From positions 496,001 to 560,000 of the forward strand of contig JAXMDC010000002.1 of assembly GCA_046349035.1 (NCBI GenBank): DNA of 64,000 bases, given 5' to 3'. This stretch comes from JAXMDC01 sp046349035. Its GTDB lineage: Bacteria > Pseudomonadota > Alphaproteobacteria > Rhizobiales > Kaistiaceae. Positions 51,560-60,094 of this stretch are shown here, one piece after another (positions within the stretch are counted from its first letter, which is position 1; the number at the start of each line of letters is the position of its first letter). Under the pieces are notes generated by a model that was not told the origin of the DNA, ran no database searches, and saw only the letters and a program-made list of their open reading frames with translations. Position numbers and translations under genes: made by a program.

Positions 51560-52516
51560 ATGACCGACCGTCACATCGACCTTGTGTTCTGCTGTTATCC
51601 CCGCACCGGCGCGGTTGCCGATTTCACCGAGGCGGCGCGGCGCATTACGGCGCAGGACGATGGGGTCTCGGCGCATGTCGTCACCACCGACTTCAACCTA
51701 AGGGGGCTTGCGGCTCCGCTCCGCTTTGCCGCCCGGCCGACGGTCTGGGTCGAGTTCGATTGGGTGAAGTTCTTCCGGCCCCTCCGCGGCAAGCGGCTCC
51801 GCCAAATCCGCGGCCAGACCAAAGTCGACGAAATGCGCCGCTTCGAGGCGGCCGGTCTTCCCGTCGCCAAATGGGCAGTGGTCGAACCCGGCACCGTCTT
51901 CGATCCGCAGGAGTGGGGGCCCTATGTCGTCGAGAAGCCCATTCGCGGCTGGCGGGGGGCGTCGATCGCCGTGCGGCGGACCGGCCGCGTTCGCTTCATC
52001 GCTCCCGAGGATCGGCCCGAGGACCACCTCGGGCGCCTCGCCGGCATGTTCGTGCAGAAGTTCGTCTACACCGGCCGCTGGCCGGTTTCCTACCGCGTAC
52101 TGACGTATTTCGGCGAGCCGGTCGCGGCGACGCGATTCGAAGCTGCTAATGACCGCCCTCCGCTCGAAGGGCCCACTGCCTTCGACAAGCATGGCGGCAT
52201 CTCGGTCGTCGCATCGGCGCGCGGCTGCAGCGCCACCATGATCGATGAGCCGGATATTCTGGCGCTAGCCCGCCGCGTTCACAGCGTCTACCCCGAAACT
52301 CCGGTGCTTGGTATCGACATCCTCCGCGAGGCGACAAGCGGCGCTCTGTACATCTCGGAAGCCAATCCCGCCGGCAAATGCTGGAGCCTCGGCGACAATG
52401 AGCGAAGCGCTGCCTTCCGCGAGACGCTCGGTCTTCAGAATTTGCGAGACCAATTCGGCGTCGTCGATATCCTCACCCGTGTCTCGGTCGACATCGCTCG
52501 GCGCTACGCCGCCTGA
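51560..52516 (+). CDS. ATP-grasp domain protein 1 (RimK-like)
   Basis: A 318-residue protein. The N-terminal part (1-85) is a Rossmann-like lobe (IDLVFCCYPRTGAVADFTEA). The central ATP-grasp lobe has VVEKPIRGWRGASIAV (ATP Lys in a glycine-rich turn) and FVQKFVYTGRWPVSYRVL. The C-terminal VLGIDILREATSGALYISEANPAG gives the metal-binding Asp/Glu and Asn of the family. ATP-grasp proteins join a carboxylate to an amine or thiol through an acyl-phosphate. It faces ATP-grasp protein 2 tail to tail across a six-base gap. The substrate is unknown. Confidence 0.78.
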   Translation: MTDRHIDLVFCCYPRTGAVADFTEAARRITAQDDGVSAHVVTTDFNLRGLAAPLRFAARPTVWVEFDWVKFFRPLRGKRLRQIRGQTKVDEMRRFEAAGLPVAKWAVVEPGTVFDPQEWGPYVVEKPIRGWRGASIAVRRTGRVRFIAPEDRPEDHLGRLAGMFVQKFVYTGRWPVSYRVLTYFGEPVAATRFEAANDRPPLEGPTAFDKHGGISVVASARGCSATMIDEPDILALARRVHSVYPETPVLGIDILREATSGALYISEANPAGKCWSLGDNERSAAFRETLGLQNLRDQFGVVDILTRVSVDIARRYAA

Positions 52517-52522
52517 GCGGCC

Positions 52523-53380
52523 TCAGCAAACCCGCGCCGCCAGGGCGGCGCCGGCTCGTCCGACATAGGCGCGCATGAACGGATAGCGCTGCCACCACGC
52601 TTGCGACGTGCCGACGGTCTTGTTGACGTCGACAACGGTCGCAACCCCGTCGACTATGAAATAGTCGATGGCCCCGAAGTCGACCTGCAGTCGTTCGCGG
52701 ATGGCGCGCACTTCCGCAGGCGGACCTTCACTGACGGTGCCATGATCCAGAATGAACTTGCCTCGGCAGAAGAGGTCGTCGAACGTCCCGCGGAGCGTAA
52801 CCTCGGCCTCCAGGCAGAACAGGAAGCGGTATTTGACGATCGGCAGATCGAGCGATCCCGGCAGAAAGCGCTCGACGATGAGGCTCTCCTCGCTCCAAAT
52901 AGCCGCCGGAACCTCAGCGATCGATGCAAACACCTGATACGGGTGTGGTGGCGCGACGCCGAGGCGCGGTACGAATTTCCTAGCGGCATGGATCAACCGG
53001 GCCGACACTGAGTGCGCCCGGCGATATCGCCGTTCCGGACGCCCCCCGGCATTGAGCACCGTCTTGACGATAACCGGACCGCTCCAACTGCTGTCGGCCG
53101 TGATACGCGCCGCCGAATATAAGGTGCGGCGGATGCTGAGTGCGCGGCCATTGATTGCCAGCGGGTAGTGGTCCGCAATCGGCCTGAACTCGCTTGGCAC
53201 GTCCGTCAGGTCGACATGCACCAGCGCCGCCCGGCCGAGGTTCGAGCCGTCGAACCGGTCGCGTACGATCACCCTCGCGCCGCGCCCCCGCAGATCGTCG
53301 ATCAGGTAGGTGAGAGTGTATCCCCTCGCGCGCTGAAAATTACCGACATGCTCGACATAGACGTCGAGATCGGCGGACAT
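52523..53380 (-). CDS. ATP-grasp domain protein 2
   Basis: A 285-residue protein. A N-terminal lobe (DLDVYVEHVGNFQRARGYTL) is followed by ATP-binding VIVKTVLNAGGRPERRYRR and VERFLPGSLDLPIVKYRF. The metal site lies in VDFGAIDYFIVDGVATVVDVNKTVG, matching the family pattern of two acidic residues and Asn. It starts 15 bases after the stop of the peptide-binding protein on the same strand, so it is the last gene of a transporter operon. That location hints that it handles an imported or exported peptide-like compound; the reaction is unknown. Confidence 0.78.
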   Translation of the reverse strand: MSADLDVYVEHVGNFQRARGYTLTYLIDDLRGRGARVIVRDRFDGSNLGRAALVHVDLTDVPSEFRPIADHYPLAINGRALSIRRTLYSAARITADSSWSGPVIVKTVLNAGGRPERRYRRAHSVSARLIHAARKFVPRLGVAPPHPYQVFASIAEVPAAIWSEESLIVERFLPGSLDLPIVKYRFLFCLEAEVTLRGTFDDLFCRGKFILDHGTVSEGPPAEVRAIRERLQVDFGAIDYFIVDGVATVVDVNKTVGTSQAWWQRYPFMRAYVGRAGAALAARVC

Positions 53381-53395
53381 CGACGGCAGCCTGCC

Positions 53396-54988
53396 TTACT
53401 CAGCGATATCGACGCCCGAAAAGTCGTGATGATCGAAGGGATCCATGACATAGCCGCTGACGCGCTTGCTCATGACCACGCTGACCGTTGAGTGCGCTAT
53501 CGGCACCCAGGGCGCCTCGCTTCTGAAAATCGCTTGCGCATCGCGATAGAGTTTGGCGCGTTCCGCCTGATCGGCCACCGTCGCTGCCTTCTTGATCAGC
53601 GCATCGAAAGCATCGTTGCACCACTGCGCGCGGTTGGTGACACCAACCCCTTCGCAGCCGAGCGGTACGGAAAGAAAATTGTCGGGATCGCCGTTGTCGC
53701 CGGTAAACCCGAACAGCACGGCCCCGTCTCGATCCTTCGGCGCCGACCGCCGCAGGTATTCGGTCCACTCGTAGGTGACGATCTCCGCGGTTACGCCGAC
53801 TTTGGCGAAGTCCGCCTGGATCATTTCCGCCATGCGCCGGGCGTTGGGATTGTACGGACGCTGCACGGGCATCGCCCAGAGCTTCATCTGCAGACCGCTG
53901 ACCCCGGCCGCCGCAAGAAGGGCGCGCGCCGCTGTGGGATCGTACACATCTTCGGCAGTCGCGCGGTCATGGGCCCATAAGGTTGGCGGGATCGGGTTGT
54001 TGGCGGCATTGCCGGCACCCTGAAAGACTGCGGCTAGGATGGACTTCTTGTCGACCGCCATCGCCAGCCCCCGGCGCACGCGAACGTCGTCAAAAGGCTT
54101 TTGCTGAGTGTTGAAAGCAAGGTAGCCGACGTTCAGGCCGGCAAGCTCCATCACCCGCATGTTGGCGTCGGCCTTCATTGCTGGGAGATCGGCCGGATTG
54201 GGATAGCCCATGACGTGACATTCGCCGGTCTTGAGCCGCTGCCAGCGCGCCGTCGCGTCCGGTGTGATCGCCAGAACGAGGTCGTCGACTTTCGGCTTGC
54301 CGCGCCAATAGTCGGCGTTGGCGCGATAGCGGGCAACCGCGTCCTTCTGGTAGTCAACGAAGCGGAATGGCCCGGTGCCGACGGGCACGCGAGCGAGGTC
54401 GACTGGCCGGCCTTGGCGCAGCAGCTGGTCCGCATACTCCTTCGACATAATTGAGGCGAAGTCCATCGCCAGGTTGGCCAGCATCGCCACGTTGGCGCGC
54501 GTCAGCGTCATCGTCACGGTGGTGTCGTCGACCCGCGTCCATGATTGCACCAGCTTCGGCATGCCGACGCCCTCAAAGAGGGGCCACTGGCCGCCGGCAT
54601 AGCTGAAGTAGGGGTTGGCGCGGTCCTGCTGACGGGCGAACGTAAAGATCACGTCGTCGGCGTTGAACTCTCGCGTCGGCGTGAATCCGGGCACCGCATG
54701 GAACTTCACGCCGCGCCGCAGAAAGAACGTGTAGGTGAGGCCGTCCGGCGAGATCGTCCAGCGTTCGGCCAGTCCCGGCGTGACCTCGGTCGTCCCCGGC
54801 TTGAACTCGACCAGGCGGTTGTAGACGGTGGTTGCCGACGCATCGCGTCCGCCGCCGCCGGCGGCCGGATCGAACCCGTCCGGGCTCGCCTCGGTGCAAT
54901 AAACAAGGGTCTTGGCATCAGCGCTTCCTCCGGGTGCCGCCAATGCCACCGCCGCCGCCAAAGCGGCCGCTCGCCATCCCGATATCAT
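53396..54988 (-). CDS. peptide ABC transporter substrate-binding protein (DppA/SBP_bac_5 type)
   Basis: A 530-residue exported protein with GGGGGGA upstream and a signal peptide (AAALAAAVALAAPGGSADA). It reads as a family 5 solute-binding protein: LVYCTEASPDGFDPAAGGGG, the N-terminal LVEFKPGTTEVTPGLAERWTISPDGLTYTF signature, and the C-terminal YNPNARRMAEMIQADFAKVGVTAEI and FGFTGDNGDPDNFLSVPLGC. DppA-type proteins bind di- or oligopeptides. Two permeases precede it; the downstream ATP-grasp gene completes the operon. Confidence 0.93.
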   Translation of the reverse strand: MISGWRAAALAAAVALAAPGGSADAKTLVYCTEASPDGFDPAAGGGGRDASATTVYNRLVEFKPGTTEVTPGLAERWTISPDGLTYTFFLRRGVKFHAVPGFTPTREFNADDVIFTFARQQDRANPYFSYAGGQWPLFEGVGMPKLVQSWTRVDDTTVTMTLTRANVAMLANLAMDFASIMSKEYADQLLRQGRPVDLARVPVGTGPFRFVDYQKDAVARYRANADYWRGKPKVDDLVLAITPDATARWQRLKTGECHVMGYPNPADLPAMKADANMRVMELAGLNVGYLAFNTQQKPFDDVRVRRGLAMAVDKKSILAAVFQGAGNAANNPIPPTLWAHDRATAEDVYDPTAARALLAAAGVSGLQMKLWAMPVQRPYNPNARRMAEMIQADFAKVGVTAEIVTYEWTEYLRRSAPKDRDGAVLFGFTGDNGDPDNFLSVPLGCEGVGVTNRAQWCNDAFDALIKKAATVADQAERAKLYRDAQAIFRSEAPWVPIAHSTVSVVMSKRVSGYVMDPFDHHDFSGVDIAE

Positions 54989-55095
54989 TGACGTCCCCCC
55001 TCGTACCGGCGGCTAACGCCCGGCTGCCTTGTGCCGCTGCGACCCGAAGCCTAGCCGCCGTTCTGACCACCCACAAGCGCGCTTCCGGGTCACGC

Positions 55096-55959
55096 TCACA
55101 GCCGCCGCAGCTTGGGGTCGAGAAGATCGCGAAGGCCGTCGCCGACCAAATTGACGCAGAGCACGGTGACCAGGATGGTCAGGCCAGGCAGAGTGACGAC
55201 CCACGGGGCGCTCTCCAGCGAATCGCGCGCGGATGCCAGCATCGCACCCCACTCGGCGGTCGGTGGCGGGACGCCGAGTCCCAGGAAACCGAGCGCGGCC
55301 GCCTCCAGGATTGCGGTCGAAATCCCGAGCGTTGCCTGCACCGTGACCGGCGGGAGACAGTTGGGCAGGACCGTCACAAACATGATGTGCAACGGATCGG
55401 CTCCGAAACCTCGCGCCGCCGTGACGTAGTCCTTCGCCCGCTCCGCCAGCGCCGCGCTCCGCGCCAGGCGGACATAGGCGGGCAGATGGACGAGCGTAAT
55501 CGCGACAATACTATTCGCCAGGCTCGGTCCGATGAGCGCGATGACGATAATCGCCAGCAGCAGCCCGGGCGTGGAGAGGATAACGTCCATGGCGCGCAGG
55601 ATGACGCTGCCGGCTAGCGGCGGCGCGAAGACCGCGGCCAGCCCGAGCAGGAGTCCAAACGCCATCGAGCCGGCCGCGACGGCAATGCCGATCAGCAGCG
55701 ACGCTCGCGCCCCGTGAAGGAGGCGGGAAAGCATGTCGCGACCGACCTCGTCGGTGCCGAGCGGAAAGCGCACCGACCCCCCGGCGAACCACGCCGGGGG
55801 CAAGCGGAGGGCATCGCGGAACTGCTCGATGGGAGAGTAGGGAGCCAACCAGTCGGCGAAGATGGCTGCCAGGCCAATGATCCCCAGCACCGAAAGCCCG
55901 AGCGCCAGGCCGCGTGGCCGTTGTCGTCCGCCGATGCCGGAAGCCAGGGCAGGTCGCAC
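55096..55959 (-). CDS. peptide ABC transporter permease (DppC-like)
   Basis: A 287-residue membrane protein with GTG start 55959, six bases after the end of DppB-like gene. Six helices and the EAA loop (ALAERAKDYVTAARGFGADPLHIMFVTVLPN) are clear, followed by ILEAAALGFLGLGVPPPTAEW, the DppC signature. It forms the membrane channel with the DppB-like protein. The usual DppD and DppF ATPase genes are not found next to it. Confidence 0.93.
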   Translation of the reverse strand: MRPALASGIGGRQRPRGLALGLSVLGIIGLAAIFADWLAPYSPIEQFRDALRLPPAWFAGGSVRFPLGTDEVGRDMLSRLLHGARASLLIGIAVAAGSMAFGLLLGLAAVFAPPLAGSVILRAMDVILSTPGLLLAIIVIALIGPSLANSIVAITLVHLPAYVRLARSAALAERAKDYVTAARGFGADPLHIMFVTVLPNCLPPVTVQATLGISTAILEAAALGFLGLGVPPPTAEWGAMLASARDSLESAPWVVTLPGLTILVTVLCVNLVGDGLRDLLDPKLRRL

Positions 55960-55965
55960 GATCGC

Positions 55966-56985
55966 CTACCGCGCCCAAAACGCCGCGGCGCCGCGGGGAT
56001 CGAGCCTGCGGCAGATCAGATCGACGGCGAGATTGATGCCGATCACCGACACCGCGACCAGCAGGATCCCCCCCTGCAGCACCGGGTAGTCACGACGGCC
56101 GATTGCTTGGATCAGCCAGCTTCCGATACCCGGCCAGGCAAAGACATATTCGGTAAGGACCGCGCCCGCGAGAAGTGAACTCGCGTAGAGCCCGAAGACC
56201 GTCACCACCGGAATGAGCGCGTTGCCAAGAGCGTGCCCGACGACGACCTGCAGCGGCGAAAGACCCTTCGCGCGGGCGGTGCGCACATAGTCCTCGCCGA
56301 GCACCTCCAGCATGGCGGAGCGTGTCATCCGCGCCACCGCCGCGAGCGGGATGGTGCCAAGCACGACGACCGGAAGGATGAGGTGCCGGACCGCCGAGCC
56401 AAAGGCACCGCGCACGCCCGAAAGCAGGCTGTCGACCAGCATGAAGCCGGTAACGGGCGGGAAGAAGTACGCGATACCTATCCGTCCCGAGACTGGGGTC
56501 CAGCCGAGCCTGACCGAAAAGAACAGGACGGCGAGGAGGCCCCACCAGAATACCGGCATGGAATATCCCACCAGCGCCGCAGCCATGACCGAGCGGTCGA
56601 CCATCGATCCTCGCCGGGTTGCCGCAATGATCCCGGCCGGTATGCCGAAGAGGAGCCCGAAGCCCATGGCAAGAAAGGAGAGTTCGAGCGAGGCGGGCAG
56701 GAGCGCAACGAACTCCTGAGCGACCGGCGCGTGACTGGAGAACGACGTGCCGAAGTCGCCCTTCGCCAGCTCACCCACAAAGTCAAGGAATTGGCGCCAG
56801 ACCGGCTGGTCGAGCCCATAGTCGTGCATTAGCTCGGCGTGCCGCTCCGGCGTGACGCCGCGTTCGGCGGTTCGCACTTGGATTGGGTCGCCCGGAACCA
56901 TCCGGACGGCAACGAATACGACCGCCGCGACCGCAAGCAGCGTCGGCACGACAAGCGCGAGGCGGCGGAGCAGCAGGCCGAGCAT
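55966..56985 (-). CDS. peptide ABC transporter permease (DppB-like)
   Basis: A 339-residue membrane protein, first gene of the operon dppB-dppC-dppA-ATP-grasp. It starts MLGLLLRRLALVVPTLLAVA and carries the DppB lead-in VRMVPGDPIQVRTAERGVTPERHAELMHDYGLDQPVW. The EAA loop is LEVLGEDYVRTARAKGLSPLQVVVGHALGNALIPVVTVFG. It pairs with DppC. The missing ATPases must be supplied from elsewhere in the genome. Confidence 0.93.
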   Translation of the reverse strand: MLGLLLRRLALVVPTLLAVAAVVFVAVRMVPGDPIQVRTAERGVTPERHAELMHDYGLDQPVWRQFLDFVGELAKGDFGTSFSSHAPVAQEFVALLPASLELSFLAMGFGLLFGIPAGIIAATRRGSMVDRSVMAAALVGYSMPVFWWGLLAVLFFSVRLGWTPVSGRIGIAYFFPPVTGFMLVDSLLSGVRGAFGSAVRHLILPVVVLGTIPLAAVARMTRSAMLEVLGEDYVRTARAKGLSPLQVVVGHALGNALIPVVTVFGLYASSLLAGAVLTEYVFAWPGIGSWLIQAIGRRDYPVLQGGILLVAVSVIGINLAVDLICRRLDPRGAAAFWAR

Positions 56986-57071
56986 GCAGGTGCGGGCTGG
57001 AGCGAAAGGAGCGCGAACGCTAGGGCGCGGCGGTCGTCACCGCAAGCCGCAGCCGTTCCCGACGCCTTGCC

Positions 57072-57515
57072 TCAGCACCAGGGCAGCTTGTGATCGACAT
57101 AGACATGCGCGAGCCGCTCCGAGACGAGCTTGGCGCCGACGTCGACGCCGCCCGCGCTGACCCGGGCGAGGGTGCGCCCGAACGTGTCCTTGCCGCGGCG
57201 GTCGATCAGCAGCGGCGGCACCGCCAGGAGTTGGCGAAGTCGCTCGGTTGCCCGTTCGCCCAGTCTTGCCTCGTTTTCGCAGTTGGGTGGGTGGGTCTCC
57301 GGGGCGTCGATGCCTTCGATTCGGATGCGTTCGCCGCCAAGGTTGAACGTGTCGCCATCGACCACGCGAACATTGCGCGCGGCGACAACCGCGCCCGCCG
57401 ATGCCGGCCGACCGGTGGGCGCGACGCTGGGCGCCCGATCGCCGCTCATGGCCGCCCAAAGCGCGGCAGCGATGGCGACGATGAGAGCCGCAATGCCGCG
57501 GTAGTTGAGTCTCAT
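57072..57515 (-). CDS. thermonuclease (SNase-like) family protein
   Basis: A 147-residue protein with an N-terminal membrane/signal helix (IAALIVAIAAALWAA). The SNase core shows VRVVDGDTFNLGGERIRIEGIDAPETHP, with metal-binding Asp and catalytic Arg/Glu, then RRGKDTFGRTLARVSAGGVDVG and YVDHKLPWC at the end. All expected catalytic residues are present. Exported nucleases of this type degrade external or periplasmic DNA/RNA. It is divergent from the DUF2934 gene. Confidence 0.92.
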   Translation of the reverse strand: MRLNYRGIAALIVAIAAALWAAMSGDRAPSVAPTGRPASAGAVVAARNVRVVDGDTFNLGGERIRIEGIDAPETHPPNCENEARLGERATERLRQLLAVPPLLIDRRGKDTFGRTLARVSAGGVDVGAKLVSERLAHVYVDHKLPWC

Positions 57516-57684
57516 GCCGGCGCGATATCGCCACGACGACCGGCCCGAGGCAAGAGCGTCGGGTTTCTGCCTCTGGGCGAGCGTTTTGCCGCCAAGTTGA
57601 CACCGATCAAGGCGGAAGAAGCCAATCGCCGGTTGTCTGGCACGCGCCGGGTCGTGGGGGCAGGTCGAGAGGAGGACTTCTCAC

Positions 57685-57942
57685 ATGACGCCAAGCCGCG
57701 AGGACGCCATACGACTGCGGGCATTTCAGATTTGGGAAGCGGAAGGCCGGCCGGACGGTCGGGCGCTCGATCATTGGCAGCGTGCAAGCACGGAAATCGA
57801 CAGCGTGGCGCCAACCGCCGCGACCGCCCGCCCGACTGCCGAGCGGGTGCCGCCAGGCACCGCCAAGCCGGTCGGAGCGATTGCCGCGGCGAGACCAACC
57901 CCCCGCCGTTCGGTAGCCGCCGCACCAAAAGTTGCGCGGTGA
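57685..57942 (+). CDS. DUF2934 domain-containing protein
   Basis: An 85-residue protein starting behind GAGAGGAGG. Residues 1-40 (IRLRAFQIWEAEGRPDGRAL, then DHWQRASTE) match DUF2934 completely; the remainder is a basic Ala/Pro-rich tail. DUF2934 proteins are small and of unknown function. The next frame begins inside its stop codon (GTGA), making it the first gene of a four-gene run with two cytochromes. Confidence 0.9.
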   Translation: MTPSREDAIRLRAFQIWEAEGRPDGRALDHWQRASTEIDSVAPTAATARPTAERVPPGTAKPVGAIAAARPTPRRSVAAAPKVAR

Positions 57943-58211
57943 ACCCCGTGCGGCCCGCTGCAAGCACGCCTGCGGCGATCCGCTGGTCGCCGACCTGGGC
58001 CGGAGCGCGTTTCGCCGACGACTTCACGGGGATCGTGCCCGGCAACGTCGCGGTCCGCGCCCGCGTTTTCCGCCTCCGGGCGGTGGCCGGCACCGACCGT
58101 TGGGCCTGGACCATCGCCGAGCAGGCCCGCTGCCTCGGCTCCGGCGAGGAGAAGAGCTTCGCCGCGGCCGCCGAGCGCGCGGCGAGCAGTTACAGGCTCA
58201 GCCATGGGTGA
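57939..58211 (+). CDS. small protein of unknown function, translationally coupled
   Basis: A 90-residue frame from GTG 57939, overlapping the DUF2934 stop by four bases; its own stop overlaps the following cytochrome by eight bases. It contains WAGARFADDFTGIVPGNVAV and the helical RWAWTIAEQARCLGSGEEKS, FAAAAERAASSYRL. The tight overlaps on both sides support expression. No family is recognised. Confidence 0.55.
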   Translation: MNPVRPAASTPAAIRWSPTWAGARFADDFTGIVPGNVAVRARVFRLRAVAGTDRWAWTIAEQARCLGSGEEKSFAAAAERAASSYRLSHG

Positions 58212-58575
58212 GTCACTCAGGCCCCAGCCGGTGCGGTCCCACCTCTGGCCAGCGGCCTTCACGACGGCTTTGCTTACGGCCGTCATATCGATTTCGGCCG
58301 ATGCCCAGATCGACAACGGCGCGACGGTTCGCTTCGCTGGCGTACCCGAGCGGGGGGCGGAACTCGCCAGCCGTTGGTGTTCGTCGTGCCACGACATGGC
58401 GAAACGGGAAGCCGAGCCGGGTCCGCCGCCGTTCTCGGTCCTCGCCCGCCGCCTGCCGAGGGATGCGGATATTCTTGCCGGGCTCATCGCCGATCCGCAT
58501 CCGCCCATGCCGAACCTATCCCTCAGCCGCCAGGACATTCAGGACGTTCTGGCCTTCATCGGCACTCTGAGGTGA
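58204..58575 (+). CDS. exported c-type cytochrome 1
   Basis: A 123-residue mono-heme cytochrome. An N-terminal helix (LWPAAFTTALLTAVISISADA) is followed by the heme-binding CSSCH at about residue 58-62 and the distal Met in HPPMPNLSLSRQDIQDVLAF. It is a class I type fold of about 85 mature residues, smaller than typical cytochrome c2. Eight bases overlap with the preceding small gene. Confidence 0.9.
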   Translation: MGESLRPQPVRSHLWPAAFTTALLTAVISISADAQIDNGATVRFAGVPERGAELASRWCSSCHDMAKREAEPGPPPFSVLARRLPRDADILAGLIADPHPPMPNLSLSRQDIQDVLAFIGTLR

Positions 58576-58583
58576 GGGAGCCG

Positions 58584-58913
58584 ATGCGCACCGCGCTCGT
58601 CGGTGGCTTGCTAACGCTGGCCGCTATCGCTGGCATTGCCGTCGCCGGCGCCCAGGCAATCAAGCCGAGCGCCGAGCGCGGCCGGGCGATCGCCGTCGGC
58701 TGGTGCGCCGACTGTCACGTCCTCGCCGGCGAGCCCGCGGGTCCGCGTAACACCGCGCCGAGTTTCGCCGAGATCGCTCAGCGTTTCAGCGACGACACCG
58801 AGATCCTGGCGGCGATCATCGCCTACCCGCATCCGCCAATGCGCAACATTGGCTTGAAGCGCGACGACGTCCGCGATCTCCTCGCCTTTATCGCCGCGCA
58901 GCCGCGGCGATAG
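58584..58913 (+). CDS. exported c-type cytochrome 2
   Basis: A 109-residue mono-heme cytochrome, eight bases after cytochrome 1 with GAGGTGAGGGAG upstream. A signal peptide (LVGGLLTLAAIAGIAVAGAQ) precedes CADCH and the distal Met in YPHPPMRNIGLKRDDVRDLL. The two cytochromes share the HPPM-x-N-[IL]-x-L-x-R-x-D pattern, so they arose by duplication. Both should be periplasmic electron carriers of an unidentified oxidase or dehydrogenase. Confidence 0.9.
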   Translation: MRTALVGGLLTLAAIAGIAVAGAQAIKPSAERGRAIAVGWCADCHVLAGEPAGPRNTAPSFAEIAQRFSDDTEILAAIIAYPHPPMRNIGLKRDDVRDLLAFIAAQPRR

Positions 58914-58934
58914 GCGTGGCCAAGCCCCCGGGGA

Positions 58935-59993
58935 TCAGCCGTTCTTGCGGCGCTTTTCCGGCGGCAGTGCCTTGCCGAGGATGTGCTCGTCGCGGCCGAT
59001 GACGTGCGAACTCGAGCCGACGATCAGCGGGTCGGGCCCGGTCACGCAGTGCCCCTTGTTGGGGTAGGGAAGCGATGACAGGAAGTGCTGCATGCAGGCG
59101 ATGCGCGCCCGCTTCTTGCAGTTCGACTTGACGATTACCCACGGGCTGTCGGCGGTGTCGGTGTAGAAGAACATCGCCTCCTTGGCCTCGGTGTATTCGT
59201 CCCACTTGTCGATCGAGGCGCGGTCGATCGGCGAGAGCTTCCACTGCTTGAGCGGATCGGTCTCGCGGGCCTTGAAGCGGGCGAGCTGCTCTTCGCGCGT
59301 CACCGAGAACCAGTACTTGAACAAGCGGAGGCCTGAGCGGACCAGCATCTGCTCCAGTTCCGGGCACTGGCGCATGAATTCGAGGTATTCGTTCGGCGCG
59401 CAGAAGCCCATCACCCGCTCGACGCCGGCGCGGTTGTACCAGGAGCGGTCGAAGAAGACGATTTCGCCGCCGCTCGGCAGCTGCTCGACATAGCGCTGGA
59501 AGTACCACTGCGTGCGCTCGCGCTCGCTCGGCTTCTCCAGTGCCACCACCCGCGCGCCACGCGGATTGAGATGCTCCATGAAGCGCTTGATCGTGCCGCC
59601 CTTGCCGGCGGCGTCGCGGCCCTCGAACAGGATGACGATCCGCTCGCCAGTCTCTTTGATCCAGTTCTGCGCCTTGAGCAGCTCGACCTGCAGCTCGGCG
59701 GCGTGCGCGAGATAGTCCTTCTCGCGCATTTTGGTGAGATAGGGGTACTCGCCGGTCTCGAAGGCGCGGCGGATCACGTCAGGGTCGTGCCGCATCTCGG
59801 CAATGCGGTGACGGGCGGCGCCGCCGTTCTGCTTGCCCGTCGCGGGCGACGAGGCTTCTACGGCCGGCGCGGTAGCCGGCGGTACGGCGGCCGCCGCCGG
59901 TACCACGGGCGCTGCGCCCTCGGCCGCGACGGTGCCGTTGCCGACGACCGCCGGCTTGTCAGAGGCCACAACTTTCATCGTCCCCCGTGCCAT
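58935..59993 (-). CDS. ppk2: polyphosphate kinase 2
   Basis: A 352-residue PPK2 enzyme that phosphorylates nucleoside mono- or diphosphates using polyphosphate. Walker A-type FEGRDAAGKGGTIKRFMEHL, RARVVALEKPSERERTQWYF and the lid FDRSWYNRAGVERVMGFC are the PPK2 class signature. An unusual Ala/Pro-rich N-terminal extension of about 55 residues precedes the conserved MREKDYLAHAAELQVELLK. Whether it prefers ADP or GDP cannot be seen. Confidence 0.94.
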   Translation of the reverse strand: MARGTMKVVASDKPAVVGNGTVAAEGAAPVVPAAAAVPPATAPAVEASSPATGKQNGGAARHRIAEMRHDPDVIRRAFETGEYPYLTKMREKDYLAHAAELQVELLKAQNWIKETGERIVILFEGRDAAGKGGTIKRFMEHLNPRGARVVALEKPSERERTQWYFQRYVEQLPSGGEIVFFDRSWYNRAGVERVMGFCAPNEYLEFMRQCPELEQMLVRSGLRLFKYWFSVTREEQLARFKARETDPLKQWKLSPIDRASIDKWDEYTEAKEAMFFYTDTADSPWVIVKSNCKKRARIACMQHFLSSLPYPNKGHCVTGPDPLIVGSSSHVIGRDEHILGKALPPEKRRKNG

Positions 59994-60094
59994 CGCTGAT
60001 CTCCTTGCAGCGCGCCGCGAGCGGCGCCCGCGCTGTCCCTAAATGCCGCTGTCGGCGATGTCCCGATCTTAACCCTGTGGCTCTGGCCGCTGGG

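Noticed and set aside
57090..58211. 373-codon plus-strand frame
   Set aside because: Most of it is antisense to the thermonuclease and out of frame over DUF2934; only the final 90 codons (from GTG 57939) are supported as a gene.
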